A DNA stretch of 64,000 nucleotides from CAZAQV01 sp964487255 (lineage in GTDB: Bacteria > Myxococcota_A > Polyangia > Polyangiales > CAZAQV01), in the NCBI GenBank assembly GCA_964487255.1, contig CAZAQV010000003.1:251363-315362 (forward strand). Direction: 5' to 3'. The notes under the pieces were generated by a model that had not been told where the DNA came from, made no database searches, and was given only the letters and a program-made list of their open reading frames with translations. Shown here piece by piece: positions 37,262 to 47,488 of the stretch (positions are counted from its first letter, which is position 1; every line of letters starts with the position of its first letter). Made by a program: the position numbers and the translations under genes.

Positions 37262-37293
37262 CCATTTGCGCCTTTTGGCACCATGTTGCATAG

Positions 37294-38598
37294 ATGGAAC
37301 CCGAACCGAGCACTCCCAACCCGAGCGAGCCCGCGCCAGAGGTGGCAGCGGCCCCATCCGCTCCTAAGCGGCAGCGTGCGATTTGGGTCCTCCTCGCACC
37401 GTACGCGATCGTCCTGGCGGGCGTCGCCACTTGCTCCGCACTCGTAAACTCCTCCCCAGCGGCGAAAACCAAGGAAGCACACGATAGCCGTCCGCTGGTC
37501 AAGGTGGAGGAGGCCAAGCTGGGCAGCCACCCACTCACCATCCATGTTTTCGGTGCCGTCATGCCATCGCAGCAAGTCACGCTGCAGTCCGAAGTCGGCG
37601 GCCGCGTCATCTGGCAGAGCGACGAGCTTATCCCGGGCGGGCGTTTCTCCGCTGGCGAACGCATGATCAAGATCGACCCACGAAACTATCAAGTCGCGCT
37701 CCAGCAACAAAATGCTCAGTTGGGTAAGAGCAAGATGGAGTACGAGCTCGAACAGGGCCGACAAGAGGTTGCTCAACGCGAATGGAAGATCATGGGCGGT
37801 GAGACCAAAAACGACCTGGCTCTTCGCGGGCCACAAGTGCGGACAGCGGAGGCCAACCTCGAAGCTGCCCAGAGCGGCCTGACGCGGGCTCGCATCGACC
37901 TCAGCCGTACCACCCTCAAAGCGCCTTTTGATGCCATCGTTCAGTCCGAAATGGTCGACATTGGGCAGCTCGTCGCTCCCCAGGCCCCCTTGGCGACCCT
38001 CGCGGGCACAGACAGCGCCTGGGTCCAAGTCTCCGTTCCGACGGACCGTCTCCGGTGGATTGGTCTCGAAGGGTTCGGAAGAAGTGTGCAGCCCGAGGCC
38101 GTGGTGCATTACGATTCGGGCGGCACGCGCCATCAACGCACAGGCAAAGTGACGCGGCTTTTGGGTGAACTCGACCCGAGCGGACGAATGGCACGCCTCC
38201 TCGTTGAAGTAAAAGACCCGCTCAGTGTGCAAGAGGACAACAAGTCGCTCGCACCGATTTTCTTCGGAACCTATGTCGAAGTCGAGATCAAAGGTCAGAC
38301 TCTCGAGGGCGGAGTGCAAGTGCCACGGCGTGCGCTACGTGAAGGGAACCGCATCTACATCGCGAAGGACGGCAAGCTTGAGATTCGCAAGGTCACGCCA
38401 GCCTGGAGAGAAACGAAGAGCGTCATCATTCAAGACGGCATCCGTGAGGGCGAGCAGTTCATCACGAGCCGCATCCCAACAGCGGTACCCGGAATGAAGA
38501 TCCGCACTGTGACCGAGGGCGCCGCTCGCGACCTCAGCGAAAGCAACGAGGAAAGCTCGGTTCACCCGCGCAAGCCGACCGACGAGCGTGATACATGA
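37294..38598 (+). CDS. RND efflux periplasmic adaptor (membrane fusion protein)
   Basis: 434 residues, anchored by one N-terminal transmembrane segment (AIWVLLAPYAIVLAGVATCSA, about residues 29-49). The adaptor links the inner-membrane pump to the outer-membrane channel. It has lipoyl-like halves (VFGAVMPSQQVTLQSEVGGR and LKAPFDAIVQSEMVDIGQLV), a short helical hairpin between them, and a beta-barrel domain near DSAWVQVSVPTDRL. The C-terminal 40 residues are acidic. The stop overlaps the pump start by 4 bp (ATGA), so translation is coupled. Confidence 0.9.
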   Translation: MEPEPSTPNPSEPAPEVAAAPSAPKRQRAIWVLLAPYAIVLAGVATCSALVNSSPAAKTKEAHDSRPLVKVEEAKLGSHPLTIHVFGAVMPSQQVTLQSEVGGRVIWQSDELIPGGRFSAGERMIKIDPRNYQVALQQQNAQLGKSKMEYELEQGRQEVAQREWKIMGGETKNDLALRGPQVRTAEANLEAAQSGLTRARIDLSRTTLKAPFDAIVQSEMVDIGQLVAPQAPLATLAGTDSAWVQVSVPTDRLRWIGLEGFGRSVQPEAVVHYDSGGTRHQRTGKVTRLLGELDPSGRMARLLVEVKDPLSVQEDNKSLAPIFFGTYVEVEIKGQTLEGGVQVPRRALREGNRIYIAKDGKLEIRKVTPAWRETKSVIIQDGIREGEQFITSRIPTAVPGMKIRTVTEGAARDLSESNEESSVHPRKPTDERDT

Positions 38599-41500
38599 GC
38601 GAGGCAGATGGGACACCCTACCGCGACGGGCCCCATGACGAAGTGCCTTCGAAACGCGGCGTAATCGACTGGATGGCCGAAAATGCGGTCGCGTCTAACC
38701 TGCTCATGCTCGTCCTCATCTTGGGCGGACTCGTGTTCCTTGGCCGCGTCAAGCAAGAGGTGTTTCCCTCCTTTGACTTGGACCAAGTGCTCGTGCAGGT
38801 GCCCTACCCCGGAGCAAGTCCGGCGGAAGTTGAACAGGGCGTCATCCTGGCTGTCGAAGAAGCGGTTCGCGGACTCGATGGCATCAAGGAAGTTCGATCA
38901 ACCGCGAGTGAAGGCACGGGCGTCGTCGCGATCGATTTGTTGCTGGGCACGGACGCAAACAAGGTGCTCGCGGATGTAAAGAGCGCCGTAGACCGCGTGA
39001 CGTCATTCCCCGAAGAGATCGAACGCCCCGTAGTATCGCTCGCGACGATCCGACAGCGGGTCATCGACATCATCATCTCAGGCGATGTGCCTGTCGAGAG
39101 CCTGCGAGCGCTTGCGGACCGCACGCGAAACGAACTGCTATCGCGCAACGACATCACCTACGTCGAGCTGGTCGGTGCGCGCGCTCGCGAAATCAGCATC
39201 AACATCCCGCAGGACCAACTTCGGGCATACGGTCTTACGCTCAACGAAGTCGCTGCAACCATCGGTCAGAGTTCCGTCGAAATCCCGGCAGGTGCCGTCA
39301 AAACCGAAGGCGGGCAGGTCTTGCTGCGGGTCGCCGAGCGAGCCGACCAAGGCTCCGACTTCGCCGACATCGTCCTGCGAAGCTTTCCCAACGGCACCCA
39401 GGTTCGAGTCAGGGACATCGCGCAAGTCGAAGACGGATTCGCCGAAACCGACGAGGAGATGCTTTTCGACGGCAAGCCGGCACGCACGGTTCGCGTGTAC
39501 CGGGTGGGAAGCGAAACGCCCATCGGCGTAGCAACGGCGGTCAAAGACTACATCGAGAAAAACAAAGACCGCTTCTCCGAGAACGTGTCCGTGACGACCT
39601 GGGACGACCGCTCGAAGATGTACCGCCAACGCATCGACTTATTGGTGCGCAACGCCATCCTGGGTCTCATTCTCGTCCTACTCACGCTCGGCATGTTCCT
39701 TGAGCTACGACTGGCCTTTTGGGTCACCATGGGGATTCCGATTTCATTTATCGGATCCATTCTGTTTCTCCCGTCGTTCGACGTGTCGATCAACATGATA
39801 TCGCTCTTCGCGTTTATCGTGACGCTGGGCATGGTGGTCGATGACGCGATCATCGTAGGCGAAGCCATCTACAGCCACATCCAAGCTGGGCACAGTCGCA
39901 TGAAGGCAGCCGTCCTCGGGGCTCGCGAAGTTGCACGACCCGTCATCTTGTCGATTCTAACGACATGCGTGTTCTTTGCACCCATGCTCTTCGTGCCGGG
40001 TGTGACAGGAAAGTTTTTCCGGGTCATCCCGATCGTCGTCATCATGGTTTTGATGATGTCGCTGGTGGAGTCGCTTTTGGTCTTGCCGGCTCACCTCGGG
40101 CACAAAAACCGCTTTCTTCGTTTCATTTTGCTCGCACTTATTGGCTGGCCCGCCGCGCTTCTTCTGTTTGTGCCCGCATTGCCTGTCGAAATTGTCCAGC
40201 GACTGCTCGGCACGCCCAAAGAAGAACGACTGCTTGCAAAAATTGCGATTCTGATCCGTGATGCTCTGACCCAAGTTGAGGCCGGAGTCGCTCGCTTGTC
40301 GGGTGCGATCGAATCACGCTTCGCTCGGCGACTCGAAGTGTTTATCGAGAATCGCTACCGCCCCTTCCTCGCCACCGCCTATCGGCATCGGTACATTACC
40401 TTGGCCGTTTCTGCAGCTGCCTTCTTCATCGCCGTCGGATGGGCGCGCGGCGGCCATATCGAGTTTACATTTATGCCCAAAACGGAGGGCGATTGGGTCG
40501 TTGCATCCGTCGCGATGCCGTACGGAACCGACATCGAGGAGACCCGAGAGGCGCTGAGCCAAGTGGATCAAGCGCTGAGCGAAACTCTGAAACACTTTGG
40601 AGACCCGGAGCGACTCAACGAAGGTCGACTGACCCAACTCGGCAATGATAGTCGACCACGCGGTGGTCCGCGTGGGAGCGCCCCTTCGGAAGCGTCAACC
40701 CACCTGGCGATGGCGTGGATTACGCTGGTCGACTCTGGAAAGAGAAAGTTCACAGCTGGAGAGTTCGCCAAAGAGTGGCGGGAACGAATCGGCGACATCC
40801 CCGGCATCGAATCACTGAAGTTCAGTTTTTCGATCGGTGCTTCGTCAGACACGCCGATCGATTTTCGGCTCTCGCATCCAGACCCGGACACGCTTGAGGA
40901 CGCTGCAGCTGCGCTCGCCGAACGCATCCGCAAGTTCGACGGTGTGATGGATGTCGAAGACGGTTTTGAGGAAGGCAAGCCCCAACTCGACATTCGACTC
41001 AAACCCGAAGGGCGTGCCGCCGGTCTCACCCAAATGGACGTCGCGCGGCAACTTCGCGCGGCATTTTACGGCGCCGAGGCGCTCCGGCAGCAACGAGGTC
41101 GCGATGAAATACGCGTTTACGTCCGGCGGCCACGCGAAGAACGCAGCTCGATCGCCGAAATCGAGAACCTGATCTTGCGCACACCCGATGGCGGCGAAAT
41201 GGCGCTCTCCGCGGCCGCTGACACCGAATACACGAACTCCTACACGAGCATTCAACGCACAGACGGCCGTCGAAACCTCAATGTGACGGCCGATGTGGTG
41301 CCGGGCGTGGGCAACACCCAGCGCGTGATGCAGACCACGTGGCGCAAACACATCCCCGAACTGAAGAGCAAGTTTCCTGGCTTGGTCGTCGAGTCTGGCG
41401 GCGAACGGCGCAGCCAACAAGACACGTTCACCAGCCTCGCACAGAACGGAACTGTTGCGCTGCTCGTGATGTTCGCGTTACTTGCCATTGCATTTCGCAG

Positions 41501-41996
41501 CTATATTCAACCCGCGATCGTAATTCTGGGCGCGGTTCCCTTTGGCTTTGTTGGAGCTTTATTGGGACACATCATCATGGGCTACGACCTGAGTATGATT
41601 AGTATCCTGGGAATCGTTGCCTTATGCGGCGTGGTCGTTAACGACTCGCTGATTTTGGTCGTCGCTGTCAACGAGTACCGGGAGCGGCATCGAGATGACA
41701 GCGCCAAGGGGATTCGAGACGCGGTGATGTTCGGGGGCACACGTCGTTTTCGACCGATTCTCCTAACGTCGCTCACGACCTTTTTTGGCCTGATGCCGAT
41801 GATCTTGGAGACTTCTGTCCAAGCGCGATTTTTGATTCCGATGGCGCTGAGCCTCGGCTTCGGTGTGCTTTTCGCGACGGTCGTTTTGCTATTGGTCGTG
41901 CCTTCGGCGTATGGTGCGGTTGAGGACATCAAGCGGCTCGCGAGCCGCCCGCTGCGCGAGCGCAGCGCTGATACATCCTCCCTTCGCGCAACATGA
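38595..41996 (+). CDS. RND efflux pump, AcrB/MexB-like inner-membrane transporter
   Basis: 1133 residues. Proton-driven pump of the hydrophobe/amphiphile efflux family. The N-terminal helix is at about residues 35-55; periplasmic porter repeats (VLVQVPYPGASPAEVEQGV, then the second after TM6) and two sets of transmembrane segments follow. Conserved transmembrane residues are visible in LGMVVDDAIIVGEAIY (TM4 with two Asp) and in ALCGVVVNDSLILVVAVNEY. The family hallmark FLPSFD and VMVLMMSLVESLLVLPAHL are present. The Gly/Arg-rich loop near 40650-40690 is a short linker. Substrates cannot be predicted from sequence. Confidence 0.93.
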   Translation: MSEADGTPYRDGPHDEVPSKRGVIDWMAENAVASNLLMLVLILGGLVFLGRVKQEVFPSFDLDQVLVQVPYPGASPAEVEQGVILAVEEAVRGLDGIKEVRSTASEGTGVVAIDLLLGTDANKVLADVKSAVDRVTSFPEEIERPVVSLATIRQRVIDIIISGDVPVESLRALADRTRNELLSRNDITYVELVGARAREISINIPQDQLRAYGLTLNEVAATIGQSSVEIPAGAVKTEGGQVLLRVAERADQGSDFADIVLRSFPNGTQVRVRDIAQVEDGFAETDEEMLFDGKPARTVRVYRVGSETPIGVATAVKDYIEKNKDRFSENVSVTTWDDRSKMYRQRIDLLVRNAILGLILVLLTLGMFLELRLAFWVTMGIPISFIGSILFLPSFDVSINMISLFAFIVTLGMVVDDAIIVGEAIYSHIQAGHSRMKAAVLGAREVARPVILSILTTCVFFAPMLFVPGVTGKFFRVIPIVVIMVLMMSLVESLLVLPAHLGHKNRFLRFILLALIGWPAALLLFVPALPVEIVQRLLGTPKEERLLAKIAILIRDALTQVEAGVARLSGAIESRFARRLEVFIENRYRPFLATAYRHRYITLAVSAAAFFIAVGWARGGHIEFTFMPKTEGDWVVASVAMPYGTDIEETREALSQVDQALSETLKHFGDPERLNEGRLTQLGNDSRPRGGPRGSAPSEASTHLAMAWITLVDSGKRKFTAGEFAKEWRERIGDIPGIESLKFSFSIGASSDTPIDFRLSHPDPDTLEDAAAALAERIRKFDGVMDVEDGFEEGKPQLDIRLKPEGRAAGLTQMDVARQLRAAFYGAEALRQQRGRDEIRVYVRRPREERSSIAEIENLILRTPDGGEMALSAAADTEYTNSYTSIQRTDGRRNLNVTADVVPGVGNTQRVMQTTWRKHIPELKSKFPGLVVESGGERRSQQDTFTSLAQNGTVALLVMFALLAIAFRSYIQPAIVILGAVPFGFVGALLGHIIMGYDLSMISILGIVALCGVVVNDSLILVVAVNEYRERHRDDSAKGIRDAVMFGGTRRFRPILLTSLTTFFGLMPMILETSVQARFLIPMALSLGFGVLFATVVLLLVVPSAYGAVEDIKRLASRPLRERSADTSSLRAT

Positions 41997-42646
41997 AGAA
42001 GCTCCTCCGATATCTAGTCCGTAGTTTTCTGAAAGGACTTCTCGTCGTTCTGCCGATCGCGCTGACGGCCTACATTCTGTACGCCATCATCCTGCTGCTC
42101 GAGGATATGCTTCCCACGGAAAATCCTCTGATTGGAGGTGCAATCGTATTGGCGAGCGTCACGATCGTGGGCATTCTCGCTGGCAATGTTGCGGGTCGGC
42201 GTGTGCTGCGCAGCTTCGAGCAGCTAATTCGCCAAGTTCCGATCATCAAACTGTTCTACGCGGCCATCAAAGATCTACTCTCGGCCTTCATCGGCGACCG
42301 ACGGAGTTTCGAAAACCCCGTGATCGTTGACATCGATCCGTCCCGAAACGTATCGGTGCTCGGCTTTGTCACCTGTGATTCCTTTCCGGACGCAAAGCTC
42401 AAAGACCACGTCGCGGTCTACATCCCACAGTCCTACAACTTCGCGGGCAACCTGCTCGTGGTTCACCGTGACAGGGTGCGCCCGATCGACGCTATCGCCT
42501 CGGAGTTCATGGCGTTCATCATGAGCGGCGGCGTGGCCCAGATGAACGCCGCGCGCACCATTTCAGACTCTACCTGGGCAGGCAAAGGCTTTCCGTTTCG
42601 GCGCAGCAACCTGCCCCCACCCGACCCAGATGGCCGCAAAGAGTAG
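41993..42646 (+). CDS. DUF502 family membrane protein
   Basis: 217 residues. Two transmembrane segments (GLLVVLPIALTAYILYAIIL and IGGAIVLASVTIVGILAGNV) precede a soluble domain with the conserved QVPIIKLFYAAIKDLLSAFI segment and VAVYIPQSYNFAGNLLVV, as in DUF502. It overlaps the RND pump stop by 4 bp (ATGA), which ties it to the efflux operon. Whether it modifies pump function or is only cotranscribed is unknown. Confidence 0.87.
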   Translation: MKKLLRYLVRSFLKGLLVVLPIALTAYILYAIILLLEDMLPTENPLIGGAIVLASVTIVGILAGNVAGRRVLRSFEQLIRQVPIIKLFYAAIKDLLSAFIGDRRSFENPVIVDIDPSRNVSVLGFVTCDSFPDAKLKDHVAVYIPQSYNFAGNLLVVHRDRVRPIDAIASEFMAFIMSGGVAQMNAARTISDSTWAGKGFPFRRSNLPPPDPDGRKE

Positions 42647-42991
42647 AGCCGTGAAGAGCCAACAGTAGAGCCGCGATGAGCGTGCGAGGTACAAAGAACC
42701 GGATTTGCTATTTGCAAATCCATGGTTCGACTTCGAGCCGTGAAGAGCCAAAAAGGGAGTGACCGGTCGAGACCCCACCAAAGAGCATCGCCGGCCAACG
42801 CGTTCCCGTTACGCTATTGAAACACTGCACAACACATGCCATCGCCTACAACACAGAATGATTTCGTTTTCTGACGACGAGTGGGGTTTGCAGTTCCCGA
42901 TCACGGACAAAGCGTCGAGGACAGAAGACCTCGTTTCCCGAAAGTTTCAGCGGACGTGCAAAAGGACCCAGAATATGGCAGTTCTCACCTC
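42647..42991. other. Spacer with one element A copy; no gene seen
   Basis: The stretch holds a half-element (gagccgtgaagagcc, 42646-42660), one complete element A (42675-42749), and then about 240 bp in which no convincing reading frame, RNA gene, terminator or promoter is visible. In-frame GTG codons at 42881 and 42956 are alternative starts for the downstream M20 peptidase. Confidence 0.6.
42675..42749 (+). repeat. Dispersed palindromic element A, copy 8 (after DUF502)
   Basis: Core GATTTGC-TATTT-GCAAATC (42702-42720), outer stem AACC/GGTT with a 2-3-nt bulge, left arm GATGAGCGTGCGAGG, right arm CTTCGAGCCGTGAAGAGCC. It is one of the most complete copies. Confidence 0.88.
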
Positions 42992-44428
42992 GTGGATACG
43001 CGAGAACTGCAACAATTCGTCGCCCAAACCTGGAAGGACTCCATCACACCAGAGCTGATCGAGTACATCAAGATTCCGGCGCTGAGTCCGGACTTTGACG
43101 CGGATTGGCAAGCCCACGGGCATATCGACCGAGCGGTCGCGCAGGTTCATGCCTGGTGCGAGCAGCAGCCGATCGAAGGGCTGTCGATTGAGGTTGTGCG
43201 TCTCGAGGGCCGAACACCGGTCATGTTGATGGAGGTGCCTCCATTCGGTGTAGACGCAACTCAAGCGCCAACGGTGTTGCTCTATGGACACCTCGACAAG
43301 CAGCCGGAGATGCAGGGCTGGGATGAGGATAAGGGACCATGGAAGCCGGTCCGCATCGGAGACAAGCTTTACGGTCGCGGTGGCGCGGACGACGGCTACG
43401 CTGCGTATGGCTCACTCACGGCGATCGCCGCTCTACAAAAGCAGGGAATCGCCCACGGCCGCTGTGTCGTCTTGATCGAAACGAGCGAAGAAAGCGGTAG
43501 CAAAGACCTACCTGCCTACATCGAATCGCTTCAAAATCGTATCGGTACACCCGAGCTCGTGATCTGCCTCGACTCGGGGTGCGGCAATTACGAGCAGCTT
43601 TGGTCAACGACCTCTTTGCGAGGCCTAGTCAATGGTGTGCTCACCGTGCGCGTCCTGGACATGGGCGATGGCTCGTCGCCAAGCGGGGTCCACTCCGGAA
43701 ACGGTGGCGGAGTTATACCGTCATCCTTTCGCATCCTGCGCCAACTGCTCGATCGCATCGAGGATGTGGAAACCGGCGCGATCAGGATCGAGTCCATCAA
43801 CATCGAAGTGCCCCAGCAACGTGTCGAACAGGCCAAGGCAGCGGCGACCGCGCTCGGCGATCAGCTATGGACAGGGTTTTCCTGGTCGGGGGAAACCAAG
43901 CCGTTGGCCACCGCACACGAACTGGTGCTCAACCGAACGTGGCGTCCGTGCCTTGAAGTTGTCGGAATGGGTGGCGTGCCGGACCTGCGTGGCGGTAACG
44001 TTTTGCGGGCGCATACTTCGGCGAAGCTTTCTCTGCGTCTACCGCCCACCGTCGACGGCGAAGCTGTTCGTAGAGAACTCAAGCAACTTCTTGAGGAGTC
44101 ACCACCGCACGGTGCAAGCGTGTCCTTCGAATCGAAGCATGGCGACACAGGTTGGAACGCGCCCACGGTCGCACCCTGGTTGGACGACGCACTTCAGGAA
44201 GCGAGCGAAACCGTGTTCGGCAAGCCCGCGATCTACATGGGCGAAGGCGGAAGCATTCCCTTTATGGGTATGCTTGGGAAGAAGTTTCCCGACGCGCAGT
44301 TTGTCATTACGGGTGTCTTGGGTCCCGAATCGAACGCGCACGGTCCGAACGAGTTCATCCATCTAGCTTACGCGGAGCGGGTGACCAGCTGCGTGGCGCT
44401 GATACTCGCCAAGCACTGCGCTCGATAA
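42992..44428 (+). CDS. M20 family metallopeptidase (dipeptidase-like)
   Basis: About 478 residues; a cytosolic two-zinc exopeptidase. Zinc-site motifs are LLYGHLDKQPEM (His and Asp), GRGGADDGYAAYGS (bridging Asp), IETSEESGS (catalytic Glu pair) and the C-terminal SNAHGPNEFIHLAY (His). Substrate spectrum is likely short peptides. All candidate starts are GTG (42881, 42956, 42992) and none has a strong ribosome binding site; 42992 gives the N-terminus VDTRELQQFVAQTW-type start usual in the family. The stop is certain, the start is not. Confidence 0.85.
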   Translation: MDTRELQQFVAQTWKDSITPELIEYIKIPALSPDFDADWQAHGHIDRAVAQVHAWCEQQPIEGLSIEVVRLEGRTPVMLMEVPPFGVDATQAPTVLLYGHLDKQPEMQGWDEDKGPWKPVRIGDKLYGRGGADDGYAAYGSLTAIAALQKQGIAHGRCVVLIETSEESGSKDLPAYIESLQNRIGTPELVICLDSGCGNYEQLWSTTSLRGLVNGVLTVRVLDMGDGSSPSGVHSGNGGGVIPSSFRILRQLLDRIEDVETGAIRIESINIEVPQQRVEQAKAAATALGDQLWTGFSWSGETKPLATAHELVLNRTWRPCLEVVGMGGVPDLRGGNVLRAHTSAKLSLRLPPTVDGEAVRRELKQLLEESPPHGASVSFESKHGDTGWNAPTVAPWLDDALQEASETVFGKPAIYMGEGGSIPFMGMLGKKFPDAQFVITGVLGPESNAHGPNEFIHLAYAERVTSCVALILAKHCAR

Positions 44429-44478
44429 CCACAAAGACGCCGTAGCGCCCCAAATACTTCTGCGGTAGCGTGCCGCCC

Positions 44479-46044
44479 ATGTCGATCTCTCCCACTATAT
44501 CGATCTCAGCCGCAGGCAAGTCGATGGAGGCCATTGTCTCGCTGTGTAAACGCCGCGGTTTCGTTTACCCAGCGAGCGAAATCTACGGCGGAATCAATGG
44601 TTTTTGGGACTATGGCCCGCTCGGTGTCGCACTCAAGAACAATATCCGCGATCACTGGTGGCATCAGATGGTCGAGTGCCCGCCTCTCGGCCCCGACGGT
44701 CAGCCGCTATCCATCGTCGGGCTCGACTCGTCCATCATTCAAAACCCACAAACATGGGTCGCCTCCGGTCACGTCGGTGGCTTTTCCGACCCGATGGTTG
44801 ACTGCACCCAAACCAAGAAGCGTTACCGGCAAGACCAGCTGGACGTATTGGAAGTCCACAAGGGAGACCGAACGATTCGGCTCGCTTTCCCGGAGAACCA
44901 ACCGGATACCATCAAGAAGAAGCTCAAGAAGAATAACATCACCGTCGAGGACGGCACCGTCAAGAACCTGACGGAGTTCGACCCCAGCGAGTACGCGACG
45001 ATCGAGGGCCCCGATGCCAGCAAACCCGGCACCCTGACGGAACCGCGCGCGTTCAATCTGATGTTCGAGACTTTCGTGGGGGCAATCCAAAACGAAGACG
45101 CCAAAGCTTACCTTCGCCCGGAGACGGCACAGGGCATTTTTTTGAACTACAAGAACGTGCTCGACACGATGCGCGTCAAGGTTCCGTTCGGCATCGCACA
45201 AATCGGAAAATCGTTCCGCAACGAGGTTACGCCGCGCAATTTCATCTTCCGCTCTCGCGAGTTTGAACAGATGGAGATGGAGTGGTTCTGCGCGCCCGAT
45301 GAGTCGGCACAATGGTACGAGTTCTGGAAACAGGAGCGGATGAACTGGTGGAGAACGCTTGGCATTTCTAAAGCAAACCTGCGCTTCCGTGATCACGATG
45401 CGGACGAACTGGCGCACTACTCCAATGCCTGCGTCGACGTCGAGTACAAATACCCCTTCACGGCACCCAAGTTTGGTGAACTCGAGGGTGTTGCCCATCG
45501 TGGTTGCTATGACCTCACCAAGCACCAGGAGCACAGCCGGACCAAGCTTGAGTACTTCGACCCGATGGCCCAACAAGCGGCCAAAGATGCCGGGCTCAGC
45601 AAGGACGAGGTTCGGGACAAAAGCCGCTATGTGCCACACGTCATCGAACCTGCCTCGGGACTTACGCGCGCGGTGTTGGTACTTCTGTGCGAAGCGTACA
45701 CGCCGGACGATTCGCGAGCGAGCAAGGTCTTCATGAACTTTCTGCCAAAGTTCGCTCCGGTCAAAGCCGGTGTTTTCCCGTTGGTTGGCAAAGGGGAGAT
45801 GGCCGAGACCGCCAACAAACTGTTCACGGACCTTCGCGCTCATTTCGTGGTCGAGCACGACGCCAAACAGAACATCGGAAAACGCTACGCGCGTATGGAC
45901 GAAATCGGCACGCCGTTCTGTTTCACCGTCGACGGAGAAACCGCCACCGACCAGTGCGTCACAGTCCGACATCGTGACACACAAGGGCAAGAGCGCATAT
46001 CTCTCGACCACGTGAAGGCTTACCTCAACGACGCGATTGGCTAA
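44479..46044 (+). CDS. glyS: Glycyl-tRNA synthetase, dimeric (alpha2) type
   Basis: About 521 residues; charges tRNA-Gly. The class II core starts SLCKRRGFVYPASEIYGGIN, with GFWDYGPLGVALKNNI, the motif 2 segment FRNEVTPRNFIFRSREFEQMEMEWF and the C-terminal anticodon-binding domain (APVKAGVFPLV, KRYARMDEIGTPFCFTVD). This is the single-chain eukaryote/Thermus type, not the alpha2beta2 GlyQ/GlyS pair of enterobacteria. The ATG at 44479 is preferred to GTG 44470. Confidence 0.95.
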   Translation: MSISPTISISAAGKSMEAIVSLCKRRGFVYPASEIYGGINGFWDYGPLGVALKNNIRDHWWHQMVECPPLGPDGQPLSIVGLDSSIIQNPQTWVASGHVGGFSDPMVDCTQTKKRYRQDQLDVLEVHKGDRTIRLAFPENQPDTIKKKLKKNNITVEDGTVKNLTEFDPSEYATIEGPDASKPGTLTEPRAFNLMFETFVGAIQNEDAKAYLRPETAQGIFLNYKNVLDTMRVKVPFGIAQIGKSFRNEVTPRNFIFRSREFEQMEMEWFCAPDESAQWYEFWKQERMNWWRTLGISKANLRFRDHDADELAHYSNACVDVEYKYPFTAPKFGELEGVAHRGCYDLTKHQEHSRTKLEYFDPMAQQAAKDAGLSKDEVRDKSRYVPHVIEPASGLTRAVLVLLCEAYTPDDSRASKVFMNFLPKFAPVKAGVFPLVGKGEMAETANKLFTDLRAHFVVEHDAKQNIGKRYARMDEIGTPFCFTVDGETATDQCVTVRHRDTQGQERISLDHVKAYLNDAIG

Positions 46045-46072
46045 GCGACCTGCAACACCTTATGCTTAATGC

Positions 46073-47488
46073 ATGGGTGTGGAGAAATGCCGAAGGCAGG
46101 CGGCTGCGATTTGTGTGCTGCTCACCGCATGCGCCTTCGAGGTCGAGCCCAGAACCGAAGCGCTCGCCAACGCCGAAGTCACCCTTGCCTATCCCGCTGT
46201 TGTTTCGCTCGGTTCGTGTAGTGCGACGATTGTCGCCCACGGGGTGGCGATCAGCGCCGCCCATTGTCGAACCGATGGCGGTCGCGCGCCGCTCTACCTG
46301 CACCGGCCCGACGGCACCATCACAAAGCTCGCAGACGTGACCAAGTGGGTAAGTCACCCCGAGCGAACACGAACCAATAACGACATTGCCATCCTCTTCT
46401 TCGATCCCCGCGCGAGCCAATTGGCAAACATCGAACCGCTTGCTGTCGATTGGCGGGAGCTGACCCCAAACGAAGCACTCGACCTGGTGGGGCACGGAGG
46501 TCGACACGAAGACATACCCCTCGACTATCAGAAACGCATCGGCCCAGCCCGACTCCTGTATTTATATGCCAAGACCGCGTGGGTAGAGCGCGATGGCGCC
46601 GCCGGGGTCGGTGCGTGCTTCGGCGACTCCGGTGGTCCTGCTCTGCGACAAAGAGGCGCGCCGGCGTTGGTCGGTGTGATGACACACTCCACCACACCAT
46701 GCGGGATCTACACGCGCATTCAACGACTCGACGTGCACAAAGAGTGGTTTACACGCACGCTTCGTGACCAACGCCCAACGAGTCACCCGCCTTTTGGAGG
46801 AACCATCGAGGGCCAGCTTGTTGGCATCGACAACCAAGGCTTGGTCTCGGGCTGGCTATGTGATCCGGACGACTCGCAACGCGCACCACTGCTTGCTCTT
46901 TACTATGGCGGGCGCTGGCATATCGAAGAGCAGACCTATTTCACATCCTCGAACACTTCATCGCGCTGCCCGAACGGCGCCTTCTCCTTCAGCCACCAGC
47001 TCACTGACCCGGAGCGGCTGTGCGACGAGCCGATCATTGCAGCTGGATGGAACATCTCCGGCACTCCGGGCGGAAGCTTCCGTTTGCTCGACGGCTCGGG
47101 GGCTCGACTCGACTGCGACGCAGAGCGGCATCACGAACCAACGGGTGCGCTCACCATCACGCACGAAGGGCGCATAAGCTTGGTCCGCGGCTGGGCAAGC
47201 GACCCCGATCGCAATCAGGGGCTTTGGCTTCGCTTCTGGTCAGCCGAGCCAGGCGCGCCCGGCGTCATCCCGCAACCACCACAACTTGTCGATTTTCTCG
47301 GGCATATGCAAGCCGACGAATCGGGCTTGTTTGAAGCGAAGGTCTTGACGCCGCGCTGGCCGCTGCGAATCTGCGTGTTCGCTGTCAACGTCGGCGTGGG
47401 CGGCCGCGATCAACTGATCGGATGCGGTTCGCCGTTACCCTCACCGGCCCCCTGGCCTACTGCCTCATCGTCGGAAGCTTCATTTTGA
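46073..47488 (+). CDS. Trypsin-like serine protease, lipoprotein with two C-terminal repeats
   Basis: 471 residues. An N-terminal lipoprotein-like signal (AAICVLLTACAFE, lipobox LLTAC) is followed by an S1 peptidase domain (about residues 35-230) with catalytic His in VAISAAHC, Asp in NNDIAILFF and Ser in CFGDSGGPAL. Two similar C-terminal modules follow, with LVSGWLCDPDDSQRAPLLAL and LVRGWASDPDRNQGLWLRFW at their starts, probably a repeat of about 100 residues used for binding. The gene end overlaps the rlmN end by 32 bp, in convergent orientation. It is likely an exported protease of a degradative or predatory bacterium. Confidence 0.82.
   Translation: MGVEKCRRQAAAICVLLTACAFEVEPRTEALANAEVTLAYPAVVSLGSCSATIVAHGVAISAAHCRTDGGRAPLYLHRPDGTITKLADVTKWVSHPERTRTNNDIAILFFDPRASQLANIEPLAVDWRELTPNEALDLVGHGGRHEDIPLDYQKRIGPARLLYLYAKTAWVERDGAAGVGACFGDSGGPALRQRGAPALVGVMTHSTTPCGIYTRIQRLDVHKEWFTRTLRDQRPTSHPPFGGTIEGQLVGIDNQGLVSGWLCDPDDSQRAPLLALYYGGRWHIEEQTYFTSSNTSSRCPNGAFSFSHQLTDPERLCDEPIIAAGWNISGTPGGSFRLLDGSGARLDCDAERHHEPTGALTITHEGRISLVRGWASDPDRNQGLWLRFWSAEPGAPGVIPQPPQLVDFLGHMQADESGLFEAKVLTPRWPLRICVFAVNVGVGGRDQLIGCGSPLPSPAPWPTASSSEASF

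Noticed and set aside
44707..46011. A 434-codon minus-strand reading frame opposite GlyRS
   Set aside because: The GlyRS motifs are complete on the plus strand and the antisense translation has no family resemblance.
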